In this document: one piece after another, positions 36,604 through 45,545 of the stretch
Position numbering within the stretch: the first letter of the stretch is position 1
Layout of the letters: every line of letters starts with the position of its first letter
Source of the DNA: an uncultured Lactobacillus sp.
Lineage (GTDB): Bacteria; Bacillota; Bacilli; Lactobacillales; Lactobacillaceae
Length of the DNA: 64,000 nt
Assembly: GCA_910589675.1 (NCBI GenBank)
Contig: CAJUTO010000001.1
Span: 83,482 to 147,481 of the forward strand
Direction: 5' to 3'
Position numbers and translations under genes: made by a program
Notes under the pieces: generated by a model
The model's input: the letters and a program-made list of their open reading frames with translations, nothing else
Told to the model about the DNA's origin: nothing
Databases searched by the model: none

Positions 36604-37944
36604 CTATTCATTTTTACCAAATTCTCTAAAAATTCGATTTCTTTCTTCAGCAGACATCGTTGTTTTTTTAGACTGATTTTTCTTTTCATACTTGGACCAG
36701 TCAGTTGTATTGCGGACGGTCTTCTTCTGAGTACGATAAGATGGACGTTTACGCTTATTCTTACGTTCCTTAAGATATGCGATTGCTTCAGTTGGCGTAG
36801 TAATTCCCTTTTGAAGCCAATCATTAGCAATTCGATCTGCTAAATTATTAGTCAAGACCGCATCATATTCAAAACAAGTATGAACTATTAGATTAATTAA
36901 AGGCGGTGTTAAACCCATCTGATCCTGCAAACGATAAATAACTTTCTTTTCATTAGCAGTTACATATCCGCCCTTTTTTTCTTTTAATTCATATAGGTAA
37001 TCAGTAGGAGGTTTACTATCCACTGCTCGAATCAACTCTGCATCTGCTGTTGACAAGTTCTTAATTGCTTTATCGGCATCCTTAGGCTTTTGCTGCAACT
37101 GTTTTCTAACCATTTCCTTATTTCGATTAAGGCCAAAGTTTTCGTTAACAGCATTTTGAATTGCATACATATTTAATTTATCTGTGCCTGCCGACATAGT
37201 AATTAAAGAGGTTTCCACAAATTCTTGTTCTGTTAAGTGATAAAAATCAATAATTTGCTTAATTTCTACCTGATGCTTTAAAACTTCTTCTTTATCAATA
37301 TGATAACTTGCAAATAGATCGACCAAAAAACTCCAGTCAATCTTCACAGGCTCATTTCCTAGCTTTATTTCACCCTTATTATCTTTAGGAACTTCACTTG
37401 CTGCTTCTTTAACTTCGATAGGAGCGTCAATTGCACTCTCAGCACTTAGATGAAATACGTCAAAAAATCCACTAGTAACCTCTTTGGCATCCTTTAGGCC
37501 AATAAAAGTGCGCGGCGTGAATTTTTTTACCAAGCGATTAAAAGTTACACTTCCTACTCGTTCAAGTAATAAACTAGACAACAGAAAGGTATGAAAAAAT
37601 TCACCAGCCGAGGGAACATTTTCTACTTCAAAAATTAACGTTTCTCCTAAAACAGGATTTGATCCTATAAAAGTCTTAATCAACCCTGTTGCTTCTAAAT
37701 GATGTAGAGTGGAAAATAAATCTTCTAGTTTTAGATTTGTCTGATCTTGAAGTTGATACAAAGTTTTATAATCTTTGGCAAACGGAACTTCATCAAACTC
37801 CTTAGTCAAAGTTATATACAATCCTACTCCTTGTATGCCTACAAGGGGTTCAAATAGAGTAGTTAAGACCCTTACATTTTCTTCACTAACAGCTACTTGA
37901 TTAGCCACATAAAAAGGCTGCTTAGGATCAGCACTTTCAAACAC
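36604..37944 (-). CDS. dnaB: Replication initiation and membrane attachment protein DnaB (DnaB/DnaD family)
   Basis: A 446-aa Firmicute-type DnaB (not the helicase) that helps load the helicase with DnaD and DnaI. It has an N-terminal DDBH1-like winged region (about 1-120), a DnaD-like DDBH2 region (about 300-400; LKERKNKRKRPSYR forms its basic tail) and an acidic middle. It lies between nrdR and dnaI, the Bacillus order. Confidence 0.93.
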   Translation of the reverse strand: MFESADPKQPFYVANQVAVSEENVRVLTTLFEPLVGIQGVGLYITLTKEFDEVPFAKDYKTLYQLQDQTNLKLEDLFSTLHHLEATGLIKTFIGSNPVLGETLIFEVENVPSAGEFFHTFLLSSLLLERVGSVTFNRLVKKFTPRTFIGLKDAKEVTSGFFDVFHLSAESAIDAPIEVKEAASEVPKDNKGEIKLGNEPVKIDWSFLVDLFASYHIDKEEVLKHQVEIKQIIDFYHLTEQEFVETSLITMSAGTDKLNMYAIQNAVNENFGLNRNKEMVRKQLQQKPKDADKAIKNLSTADAELIRAVDSKPPTDYLYELKEKKGGYVTANEKKVIYRLQDQMGLTPPLINLIVHTCFEYDAVLTNNLADRIANDWLQKGITTPTEAIAYLKERKNKRKRPSYRTQKKTVRNTTDWSKYEKKNQSKKTTMSAEERNRIFREFGKNE

Positions 37945-37951
37945 TGGCTAC

Positions 37952-38416
37952 CTACTCCTTATCATGCTTAGCCATCATATCTTCCATGGCTTCCATAAAT
38001 CCTGAAACATCTTTAAATTGACGGTAAATACTTGCAAAGCGAATATAAGCAACATCATCTAAATTTGCTAGCTCTTTCATCACTAGATTACCAATGTCTT
38101 TAGATGAAATTTCATTAAGACCTTGCTTACGAATTTCATTTTCTACATGGTCAACTAAAGCATCAAGCTGTTCACTTGAAATTGGTCTCTTTTGTGCGGC
38201 CATCATTACCCCATGTAAAATTTTATCGCGATTAAATGCTTCACGGGTTCCGTCATTTTTAATTACTAATAAAGGTGAACGTTCTACTCTTTCAAAAGTT
38301 GTAAAACGAAAACCACAATTTTCACATTCTCTACGTCTTCTAATTGCTCTATTTTCATCACTTGGACGAGAATCAATTACTCTTGAAGCATTTTTATGAC
38401 AGTTTGGACATTCCAT
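37952..38416 (-). CDS. nrdR: Transcriptional repressor NrdR
   Basis: Controls ribonucleotide reductase genes in response to the dATP/ATP ratio. The zinc finger CPNCHKN...CENCGFRF (Cys3, Cys6, Cys31, Cys34) opens the protein and an ATP-cone (about 46-136) follows. Length 154 is standard. It has no NrdR box of its own in view. It lies between coaE and dnaB in one operon. Confidence 0.97.
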   Translation of the reverse strand: MECPNCHKNASRVIDSRPSDENRAIRRRRECENCGFRFTTFERVERSPLLVIKNDGTREAFNRDKILHGVMMAAQKRPISSEQLDALVDHVENEIRKQGLNEISSKDIGNLVMKELANLDDVAYIRFASIYRQFKDVSGFMEAMEDMMAKHDKE

Positions 38417-38420
38417 TTTT

Positions 38421-39017
38421 TTACCTGCCTATCTCTTGTAATAAATCAGATAATTTTTTCTCTAAGTCACCTATTGTACCAGTATTAGCTACTACATAGG
38501 TAGCCCTTTTTTCTTTTTCACTTAATGGCATTTGATTACTTATTCTAGCTACAGCTTCTTTTTTAGTGAAGGCATTTCGTTTCATTAAACGTTCAATCTG
38601 CAATTCTGGTGTAATAGAAATAGCCAAAACACCATTACATAAACTTTCAAAGCCAGATTCAAACAGCAAAGGCACATCGATTACAACTAATTTTTCTTGA
38701 TTTGCACGATATCTTGCCATTTGTTGTTTAATTTCTTGGTGGACAAGTGGATGTGTTAACTCATTAAGTTTTTTCAACTTAGCTTTATCGTTAAAAACTA
38801 TTCCACCTAACTTACGACGATTGATCGTTTGATCATCATTAAGAATATCGGTACCAAAATAATCTACTACTGCTTTGTAGCCATTTTGCCCAATCTCCAT
38901 TATTTGATGAGCAATCAAGTCTGAATCAATAATTGGAATTTTTTTCTTTTTAAAAAATTCATCAGCTGTACTTTTGCCACTAGCAATTCCACCAGTTAAA
39001 CCTAAAAAATATGTCAT
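38421..39017 (-). CDS. coaE: Dephospho-CoA kinase
   Basis: Last step of CoA synthesis. The P-loop GGIASGKST is at about residues 8-16 and the lid/CoA-binding region includes DVPLLFE. I chose the ATG at 39017 (MTYFLGLTGG, 198 aa): AGGTG lies 8 nt upstream, and the ATG overlaps the mutM stop as ATGA. Six extra codons of open frame before it have no start signal. Confidence 0.95.
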   Translation of the reverse strand: MTYFLGLTGGIASGKSTADEFFKKKKIPIIDSDLIAHQIMEIGQNGYKAVVDYFGTDILNDDQTINRRKLGGIVFNDKAKLKKLNELTHPLVHQEIKQQMARYRANQEKLVVIDVPLLFESGFESLCNGVLAISITPELQIERLMKRNAFTKKEAVARISNQMPLSEKEKRATYVVANTGTIGDLEKKLSDLLQEIGR

Positions 39018-39844
39018 TTGTATAGCACCTGACAATGCGGACAGAAAGTAGTTCCGCGTCCATTTACTTTAATTTTCTCTAGAATAGTGCCACAATTATT
39101 ACACTCTTCACCCGCATGACCGTAAACCTGGAGCATATTTTGGTAACCACCTATATCACCATTAGCATCCAAATAAGTATGTACCGTAGTACCGCGCTCT
39201 TTAGTTGCAACAGTAATCGTATGATTTATATTGTGATATAAATCTACTATCTTGTCAGCAGGAATTGACTTCGCACTACTTAAGGGATGAATTTTACTCT
39301 GCCACAATACTTCATCAACATAAATATTTCCTAAACCACAAACTACGGTTTGATCTAAAAGAGTATTCTTAATATTCTTCTTCTTTCGACTTAGAGCATT
39401 AATAAAGTATTCTACACTAAACTCTTCAGTGTTTGGTTCAGGGCCAAGGTGCCGAATTCCGGTCGTCTGCTTCTCTGTTCCAGTTTCTACTAGATGCATT
39501 CTTCCGAATTTACGTACGTCAGCATAGCGCAGAGCAGTTCCATCAGTAAAAACAAATTTCACATGCTCGTGCTTTCCTTTAGGATGATCAGGAGTCACTA
39601 AATGATATTTTCCTTCCATTCGTAAATGGGAAACCATAGTCAGGTCATCGCTAAATCTAAATAGTAAATACTTGCCATAACGATCAATTTTCAAAATTTT
39701 TTTATTCGTTAATTTTTCAACGAATTCGTCAGGATTATTAACTATAATCTTTGGATACCAAATAATAATTTTAGCAATTGTTTTTCCTTTAACTAAAGGA
39801 GTTAGCGTTCTTCTAACTGTCTCTACTTCTGGCATTTCTGGCAT
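39014..39844 (-). CDS. mutM: Formamidopyrimidine-DNA glycosylase
   Basis: Excises 8-oxoguanine and formamidopyrimidines and nicks the DNA. The N-terminal MPEMPEVE gives the catalytic Pro2 and Glu3 (after Met removal), a helix-two-turns-helix follows, and a C-terminal zinc finger CNNCG...CPHC closes the 276-aa protein. It follows polA by 19 bp and overlaps coaE by 4 bp. Confidence 0.98.
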   Translation of the reverse strand: MPEMPEVETVRRTLTPLVKGKTIAKIIIWYPKIIVNNPDEFVEKLTNKKILKIDRYGKYLLFRFSDDLTMVSHLRMEGKYHLVTPDHPKGKHEHVKFVFTDGTALRYADVRKFGRMHLVETGTEKQTTGIRHLGPEPNTEEFSVEYFINALSRKKKNIKNTLLDQTVVCGLGNIYVDEVLWQSKIHPLSSAKSIPADKIVDLYHNINHTITVATKERGTTVHTYLDANGDIGGYQNMLQVYGHAGEECNNCGTILEKIKVNGRGTTFCPHCQVLYK

Positions 39845-39863
39845 TGTCTCACCTACTTACTGT

Positions 39864-42524
39864 TTATTTTGCATCGTACCAATTATGTCCCCAATTTGAA
39901 TCTGCAATTAGTGGAACATCTAATTTGACAGCTGACTGCATAACCTCTGGAACAATTTTCTTAATTGTATCTAATTCATCTTTTGGCACATCAAAAATCA
40001 ATTCATCGTGTACTTGTAAGACCATTTTAGTCTTTAAATGTAGTTCATCAAGTTTTTTCTGCATATTAATCATGGCAATCTTAATAATATCAGCTGCTGA
40101 TCCTTGAATTGGAGAATTAATTGCAGTTCTTTCCGCAAAACTTCTGACATTGAAGTTCTTTGAATGAATATCTGGTAAATACCGTCTTCTATGCATAATT
40201 GTTTCTGCATAGCCATTCTCACGAGCTTTTTTAATTGCTTCATCCATATAATTTTTAATTTGAGAATATTGTTCAAAGTAATTTTCAATAAAAGTTTTAG
40301 CCTGCTTACGGCTAATGCCTAAGTTTTTAGACAAGCCATAGTCTGAAATACCATAAACGATACCAAAATTAACAGCTTTAGCATGTCTACGCATTAATGG
40401 CGTTACTTCATCAGGTGAGTCCAAGTGGAATATTTTCATTGCGGTGTGGGCGTGAATATCATAGCCTGACTTAAATGCTTCTTGCATATGTTCATCCCCA
40501 GAAACATGAGCTAGCACTCTTAGTTCAACCTGAGAATAATCACAAGAGAAAATATACCCATCTTTTGTTGAAGGAACAAAAGCTTTTCTAATCTGCTTTC
40601 CTTCCTCAGTTTTAGTTGGAATATTTTGTAAATTAGGATCAACTGAAGAAAGACGACCTGTTGTAGTCAAAGTCTGCAAATAGCGAGTGTGAATTCTTCC
40701 ATCTGGCTGAATGCAGTCAAGCAAGCCCTTAACATAAGTGTTTTGAATTTTAGCAATTTGACGATAGTCCAAAATTTCTGAAACAATTGGACTTTTCATT
40801 TTTAATTGCTCTAATACTTCAACAGATGTTGAGTAACCAGTCTTAGTCTTCTTAATTGGTGGTAAACCTAATTTTTCAAATAGGATATGCCCCAACTGCT
40901 TAGGTGAGTTCAAGTTGAATTCTTCGCCAGCCTGTTGATAAATCTTATGTTCTAGTTCTTGTAACTTAACTGCAAAATCATTACCTAATTGATTCAAAAC
41001 GGATGCTTCAACCTTGATTCCAGTAATTTCCATCTTTGCTAAGACGAAAGCCACTGGAATTTCAATTGTTTCATATAAATCATCTTGTTCATGATCTTTT
41101 AGTTTTTCAAGAAGTGGAGTCTTTAATTTCTCAATTACGGCGACTTTAGCTGCTAAATGTTCAAAGAAATCATTATCGTCAGGTACAGCTTGTTTTTTAC
41201 CTTTTCCGTAAACTTCTAAATCAGTCTTTACAGAATAATCGTCATATAAATGAGCTACTTCTCCAAGATCATTCGAATTATTTTCATTATTAACTAAATA
41301 TGAAGCAAGAAGCATATCATAGTCTAGACCTTCTGCCTTGATATCTAGTCGATGTAAACCTACATACGTTCTTTTAATGTCAAAAACATTCTTCTTGATA
41401 GTCTTATCTTCTAGCATTTGACGAAGTGAATTTTCTTGCAACAAAACTGGATCTTTAGATACATAAATCTTATTACCAACTTTTAAAGAAAAGCCTTCAA
41501 TTGGAGCTAGATGATAATTATCACCTAACATTGCTAAATAAAAAGTTACTTCTTTTTCACTGATTTTATCTAGCTCAATGATATTTTCTTTAGTTAACTC
41601 AAGATATTCATATTTTTCAATCTCTTGTTCACTACTCGTCGTACCCGTGCTACCTAATTCTGCTAAGAATTTCTTAAATCCTAAACGTTCATACAAATTA
41701 CGTAAGTCTTCAATATTTGGTTCTTGTAATTTAGTGTCGGCCAGAGTTACTTCCACTGGCGAATTACGATCAATAGTGGCTAACTTTTTAGCTAAAAAGG
41801 CCTTATCTTTATCATTAATTAGATTCTCTTTTAGCTTAGACTTTTTCATTTCGTCGACATGTTCATAAAGTTCTTCAATAGAACCATATTTTTGAATTAG
41901 ACGGGAGGCAGTTTTTGGGCCAACCTTAGTTACACCAGGATAATTATCTGAACTGTCCCCCATCAAAGCTTTCATATCAATGAATTCGGTTGGAGTAACC
42001 CCATTAACTTCTTTCATATGATCTGGAGTATATGCTTCTGTATCGCCAACTCCATTTTTAGTAATTAAAACTGTGGTTTTATCAGATGCAAGCTGAGTTA
42101 GATCCCTATCTCCAGTCACAATATCAACTGTATACCCAGCATCTTCTCCCATCTTAGAAAGTGTTCCAATAATATCATCAGCTTCATAATTCTTTAGCTC
42201 ATAACTCTTTATTCCTAAGTCTTTAAGCATTTCACGAATTACAGGAAGTTGCTCTGACAATTCACTCGGTGTTTTTTGGCGACCACCTTTATAATCTTGA
42301 TACATCTCAGTTCTAAAAGTAACTTTTCCTGCATCAAAAGCAACTAATACATTAGTTGGATTAGTCTGCTTCATGATTGCGTCAAGCATATTTTTAAAAG
42401 TAAAAATTGCATTTGTATGCAATCCATCTGGACTAGTAAAACGATCAAGCTGACGGTATAAAGCATAAAAGGCACGAAAGGCCACAGAGTTGCCGTCAAT
42501 TAAAAGTAATTTCTTTTGTGCCAT
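39864..42524 (-). CDS. polA: DNA polymerase I
   Basis: Fills gaps and removes RNA primers. The 886-aa protein has the 5'-3' exonuclease domain (about 1-290; DGNSVAFRAFYAL and the GDSSDNYPGV site), a middle 3'-5' exonuclease-like domain (about 310-480) and the polymerase domain (about 490-886; DYSQVELR, RRHAKAVNFGIVYG and QVHDELIFDV). The acidic DxE proofreading site is absent at the usual position (FYLAMLGDN instead), so proofreading is probably lost, as in many Firmicute PolA proteins. It is the first gene of the operon. Confidence 0.97.
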   Translation of the reverse strand: MAQKKLLLIDGNSVAFRAFYALYRQLDRFTSPDGLHTNAIFTFKNMLDAIMKQTNPTNVLVAFDAGKVTFRTEMYQDYKGGRQKTPSELSEQLPVIREMLKDLGIKSYELKNYEADDIIGTLSKMGEDAGYTVDIVTGDRDLTQLASDKTTVLITKNGVGDTEAYTPDHMKEVNGVTPTEFIDMKALMGDSSDNYPGVTKVGPKTASRLIQKYGSIEELYEHVDEMKKSKLKENLINDKDKAFLAKKLATIDRNSPVEVTLADTKLQEPNIEDLRNLYERLGFKKFLAELGSTGTTSSEQEIEKYEYLELTKENIIELDKISEKEVTFYLAMLGDNYHLAPIEGFSLKVGNKIYVSKDPVLLQENSLRQMLEDKTIKKNVFDIKRTYVGLHRLDIKAEGLDYDMLLASYLVNNENNSNDLGEVAHLYDDYSVKTDLEVYGKGKKQAVPDDNDFFEHLAAKVAVIEKLKTPLLEKLKDHEQDDLYETIEIPVAFVLAKMEITGIKVEASVLNQLGNDFAVKLQELEHKIYQQAGEEFNLNSPKQLGHILFEKLGLPPIKKTKTGYSTSVEVLEQLKMKSPIVSEILDYRQIAKIQNTYVKGLLDCIQPDGRIHTRYLQTLTTTGRLSSVDPNLQNIPTKTEEGKQIRKAFVPSTKDGYIFSCDYSQVELRVLAHVSGDEHMQEAFKSGYDIHAHTAMKIFHLDSPDEVTPLMRRHAKAVNFGIVYGISDYGLSKNLGISRKQAKTFIENYFEQYSQIKNYMDEAIKKARENGYAETIMHRRRYLPDIHSKNFNVRSFAERTAINSPIQGSAADIIKIAMINMQKKLDELHLKTKMVLQVHDELIFDVPKDELDTIKKIVPEVMQSAVKLDVPLIADSNWGHNWYDAK

Positions 42525-42541
42525 ATTTTTCTCCTTAAATA

Positions 42542-42583
42542 AAAAACTGTCAAATTAGTCTCTTAACTATTTTAACAGTTTTT
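42542..42583. terminator. Terminator-like hairpin directly upstream of polA
   Basis: Nineteen-base arms (42542-42560 and 42565-42583) pair with one mismatch and a few G-U pairs, around a 4-nt loop. On the minus strand a U-run follows and polA begins about 18 nt later. It may insulate polA from upstream transcripts or act as an attenuator in its leader; a promoter between the hairpin and the ATG is not possible, so polA mRNA must pass through it. Confidence 0.6.
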
Positions 42584-42657
42584 CTTCTATGATTTAATTA
42601 TCTACTTTGCTTTAGTTTGCTCTCAAGTTAATTCTTTACCACTATAAAGAAAAAAGA

Positions 42658-42682
42658 AATCACATCTCTGCTATATGTGATT
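42658..42682 (-). terminator. Orphan minus-strand terminator
   Basis: The arms AATCACAT / ATGTGATT with a 9-nt loop are followed on the minus strand by TTTCTTTTTTC. No minus-strand gene ends here: the next minus-strand gene upstream is murC, more than 1 kb away. It is probably the scar of a lost gene. The rest of 42584-42798 holds nothing else I can identify. Confidence 0.55.
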
Positions 42683-42798
42683 CCTATGATGAATGCTTAA
42701 GTAAAAAATAATTATTAGGGGAATATTTTTACTTAGATTCTACTTTTTTCGTGAAAATAGTTACTTTTTGTTGATAATCATCTATCAACAAATTTAAA

Positions 42799-43251
42799 AA
42801 TGGTGCTAATGAAATTGACTATGTAATTAATATTACTGAATTAAAAAATAAGAATTATGCTTATATTAAAGCAGAAATAGAGCAAATGGTTAATATTTGT
42901 CACAAATATCATGTGCCATGTAAAGTGATTTTTGAAAATTGTTACCTAACCAAGGAAGAAATCAAAAAATTAGCAGAAATTGCGAAAGAAATTAAACCTG
43001 ATTTCATTAAAACTTCTACAGGCTTCGGTCCATCTGGCGCAAAGGTTGAAGATGTAAAATTGATGAAGTCAATCGTTGGGGATGACGTAAAAGTTAAGGC
43101 AGCCGGTGGTATTAGGAGCAGTGACGATTTTTTAGCAATGGTAAGAGCTGGAGCAGACCGGATTGGTTGTAGTGCAGGTGTTAAAATAATTGAAGCTCTT
43201 AAACAACGCATGCAAGATGACGACGTAAGTACAATTGAGATTAATAGATAA
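42799..43251 (+). pseudogene. deoC: deoC remnant: deoxyribose-phosphate aldolase, N-terminal part missing
   Basis: About 150 C-terminal residues of DeoC are recognisable from [11 protein letters not shown] on. They include [10 protein letters not shown], the Schiff-base Lys in [10 protein letters not shown], the second Lys in KVKAAGGIR, and [11 protein letters not shown] full enzyme is about 215-220 aa, so some 70 N-terminal residues are missing, and the bases before 42799 do not encode them in any frame I read. There is an ATG at 42886, but it would give only 121 residues. The gene overlaps the following GntR gene (TAATG). A non-functional relic of a nucleoside or deoxyribose catabolic operon. 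Confidence 0.88.
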
Positions 43252-43963
43252 TGAGTGAAGCAAAATATAAAAAATTGAAACTATTTTAAAAGAAAGAATT
43301 ATTAACCACACCTACCCACTCAATACACTATTACCTAAAGAAATTGAACTAGCTGCCGAATTCAACACAAGTCGCCCAACAATTAACCATGCGATTCACA
43401 ATCTTGTTCAACAAGGATTCTTAGAGCAACGTAAACGATTAGGTACTATTGTTAAAAGAAATAAGATTGCACAAGAATTTACTCACGTAATCCAAAGCTA
43501 TAATCAAGAAATGAATGATAAAGGATTAAAAGCAAGAACTAAAGTGATCTCTTTTGATAAAATTAATCCTACTTCAGAAATACAAAACGCCTTAAACTTA
43601 TATCCTTCTGACTCAGTCTTTAAATTAGTTAGACTAAGGTATGTAGATACTACTCCAATTGTTAAAGTGACCACTTATATCCCTGCTAAGCTTGTTCCAG
43701 AGCTAGATAAAATAGATTTTTCCCAAGTATCCTTATACGATGAACTTAGGAAAAGAAATTTACCGGTCACCCATGTCACAAGAAAATTAGAAGTGAAACA
43801 AGCTTCTTCAACTATATCGAAAACTTTAAAAATTAAAGAAAATGATCCTGTTTTTTATTTTCATAGTTATGGATATACAAAAAGGGATCAAAAAATAGAA
43901 TACTCAATTGCCACTTATCGTGGAGATTTGTACTCGTTTATTATTGATCTTAATCTTAACTAA
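43251..43963 (+). pseudogene. GntR/UTRA family regulator, frameshifted near its start
   Basis: The ATG at 43251 (overlapping the deoC stop) opens MSEAKYKK and then runs into a stop at 43287. From 43274 the +2 frame reads IETILKERII and continues without a stop through a GntR winged helix (PKEIELAAEFNTSRPTINHA, LVQQGFLEQRKRLGT) and a UTRA ligand-binding domain to 43963. One extra A in the A-run at 43269-43274 would restore a single protein of about 238 aa, normal for the family. The only intact ATG in that frame (43511) leaves the UTRA domain alone. It presumably once controlled deoC or related sugar genes. Confidence 0.88.
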
Positions 43964-44015
43964 AAAGGATTGATTAAATCTTTTACTTTACTGCAAAAGT
44001 CTAATCAATCCTTTT
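43962..44015. terminator. Bidirectional terminator
   Basis: A stem AAAAGGATTGATTA / TAATCAATCCTTTT around a loop with a further weak hairpin. It lies between the GntR relic (+) and murC (-). Confidence 0.82.
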
Positions 44016-44036
44016 ATCATATTTCAAAATATTTAA

Positions 44037-45350
44037 TTAAAGTAACTTTTCATAAGCATCTTCATACTTAGGAATATCACCAGCACCCATAAATACAACA
44101 ACTGCATTCTTGTGCTTAGTTAAATCAGCGATGTTGTCTAAATCAATTACTTCTGAACCAGGAATATTATTTACTAAATCTTCACTTGAAATATCTCCAC
44201 TTGCTTCACGAGCAGATGCATAGATAGGAGTAACATATGCTTTATCAACATCACGTAAGATTTCTTCAAAGTCCTTTTGGTATTTCTTAGTTCTTGAGAA
44301 AGTATGTGGTTGGAAAACTACCACTAATTCTTTATCTGGGAATTTTTGACGAGCAGCTTGAATAGTTGCACGCATTTCTGTTGGGTGGTGAGCATAATCA
44401 TCAATTACGGAAACATCCCCAAAATCTTTTTCGGCAAAACGTCTTTTTGCACCCTTGAAAGTAAGCAGACCTTCCTTAATATCATCCATTGGAACCTTTT
44501 CAGTATAAGCGACTGCAATTACAGCAGTAGTGTTTAAAATACTGTGATCACCAAATAAGTGAATTTCAAAACGGCCAAGGTCTTTTCCATGTGCTAAAAC
44601 ATTAAATTTAGAGCCAGTAGTTGTCTTTTCAATATTAACTGCTTGAAAATCATCAGTATCCTTGAAGCCATAAGTATACTTAGGAATATCAGTCTTTAAA
44701 CTTTGCAAACGCTTGTCATCTCCCCAAACAAAGAGAGCCTTCTTAGTTTGATCAGCTGCAGTTTGAAAAGCACTAGTGTAATCATCTTGATCCTTAAAGT
44801 AATCAGGGTGATCAAAGTCAATGTTAGTCATAATTTGGTAATCTGGATGATATGCCAAGAAGTGACGACGGTATTCATCAGCTTCATAAACAAAGAAACG
44901 TGAGCCCTCTACTCCTTTACCGCGACCATCACCAATCAAGTAAGAAGTTGGTGCAACTTCACCTAAAACGTGTGCCAAAAGACTAGTAGTTGAAGTCTTA
45001 CCGTGAGTACCGGATACACCAATTGAAGTATGCATCTGTACAATTTCTTCAACTGTATCAGGATAGCTTTGCCATTCAACATTTTTGTCTAAACATGCTG
45101 CTACTTCAGGATTATCTTGTTTAAAAGCATTCCCTTTAACAATTACTTGTTCTGCATTGCTCTTAATATTGGCCGGATCAAAATTTTTTACTTCAATACC
45201 AGCTTTTTCAAGAGGTACCTGAGTAAACGTATATTTTTCAATATCTGAACCTGCAACGTTATAACCTAGGTCATGTAAAACTAGAGCTAGGGATGCCATA
45301 CCAGTTCCTTTAATACCAATGAACCAAATTTGTTTGTTTTTGTCTAACAT
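44037..45350 (-). CDS. murC: UDP-N-acetylmuramate--L-alanine ligase
   Basis: Adds the first amino acid of the peptidoglycan stem peptide in the cytoplasm. Domains: N-terminal UDP-binding (IGIKGTGMASLALVL, 11-25), central ATPase with the P-loop GVSGTHGKTSTT (about 110-121) and a C-terminal Rossmann-like domain (about 300-437). Length 437 is standard. The ATG has GGAGAT about 9 nt upstream and TGGTAGAAT (extended -10) about 50 nt upstream. Confidence 0.97.
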   Translation of the reverse strand: MLDKNKQIWFIGIKGTGMASLALVLHDLGYNVAGSDIEKYTFTQVPLEKAGIEVKNFDPANIKSNAEQVIVKGNAFKQDNPEVAACLDKNVEWQSYPDTVEEIVQMHTSIGVSGTHGKTSTTSLLAHVLGEVAPTSYLIGDGRGKGVEGSRFFVYEADEYRRHFLAYHPDYQIMTNIDFDHPDYFKDQDDYTSAFQTAADQTKKALFVWGDDKRLQSLKTDIPKYTYGFKDTDDFQAVNIEKTTTGSKFNVLAHGKDLGRFEIHLFGDHSILNTTAVIAVAYTEKVPMDDIKEGLLTFKGAKRRFAEKDFGDVSVIDDYAHHPTEMRATIQAARQKFPDKELVVVFQPHTFSRTKKYQKDFEEILRDVDKAYVTPIYASAREASGDISSEDLVNNIPGSEVIDLDNIADLTKHKNAVVVFMGAGDIPKYEDAYEKLL

Positions 45351-45416
45351 ATATTAATATCTCCATCGTTTACGCCAAAATATTCGCTTTAATTCTACCA
45401 TTTTTAGCACAAAAAA

Positions 45417-45481
45417 AGAACATAACCCAGCGTTATGTTCTAATTAGAAAGTAGTTAGCTCATCCTTACTCCCTACTTTCT
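45417..45481 (-). promoter_or_regulatory. Two consecutive hairpins upstream of murC, the second a terminator
   Basis: Read on the minus strand, an imperfect hairpin with perfect 9-bp ends (AGAAAGTAG / CTACTTTCT, 45481-45446) is followed by a strong terminator (stem AGAACATAAC / GTTATGTTCT, 45442-45417, then TTTTTTT). They end about 65 nt before murC. They could end the small poly-G ORF transcript, form a leader attenuator, or mark a small RNA. The extended -10 just downstream suggests murC has its own promoter. Confidence 0.7.
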
Positions 45482-45545
45482 TTATATTTATTAATCTATA
45501 ATAAACTATTTATCGAACCCTAAAATATTACGTAGTCTTAGATCA

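Noticed and set aside
42886-43251. A 121-aa deoC starting at the internal ATG 42886
   Set aside because: Conserved DeoC sequence continues upstream of that ATG in the same frame, so it is the inside of a truncated gene rather than a true start.
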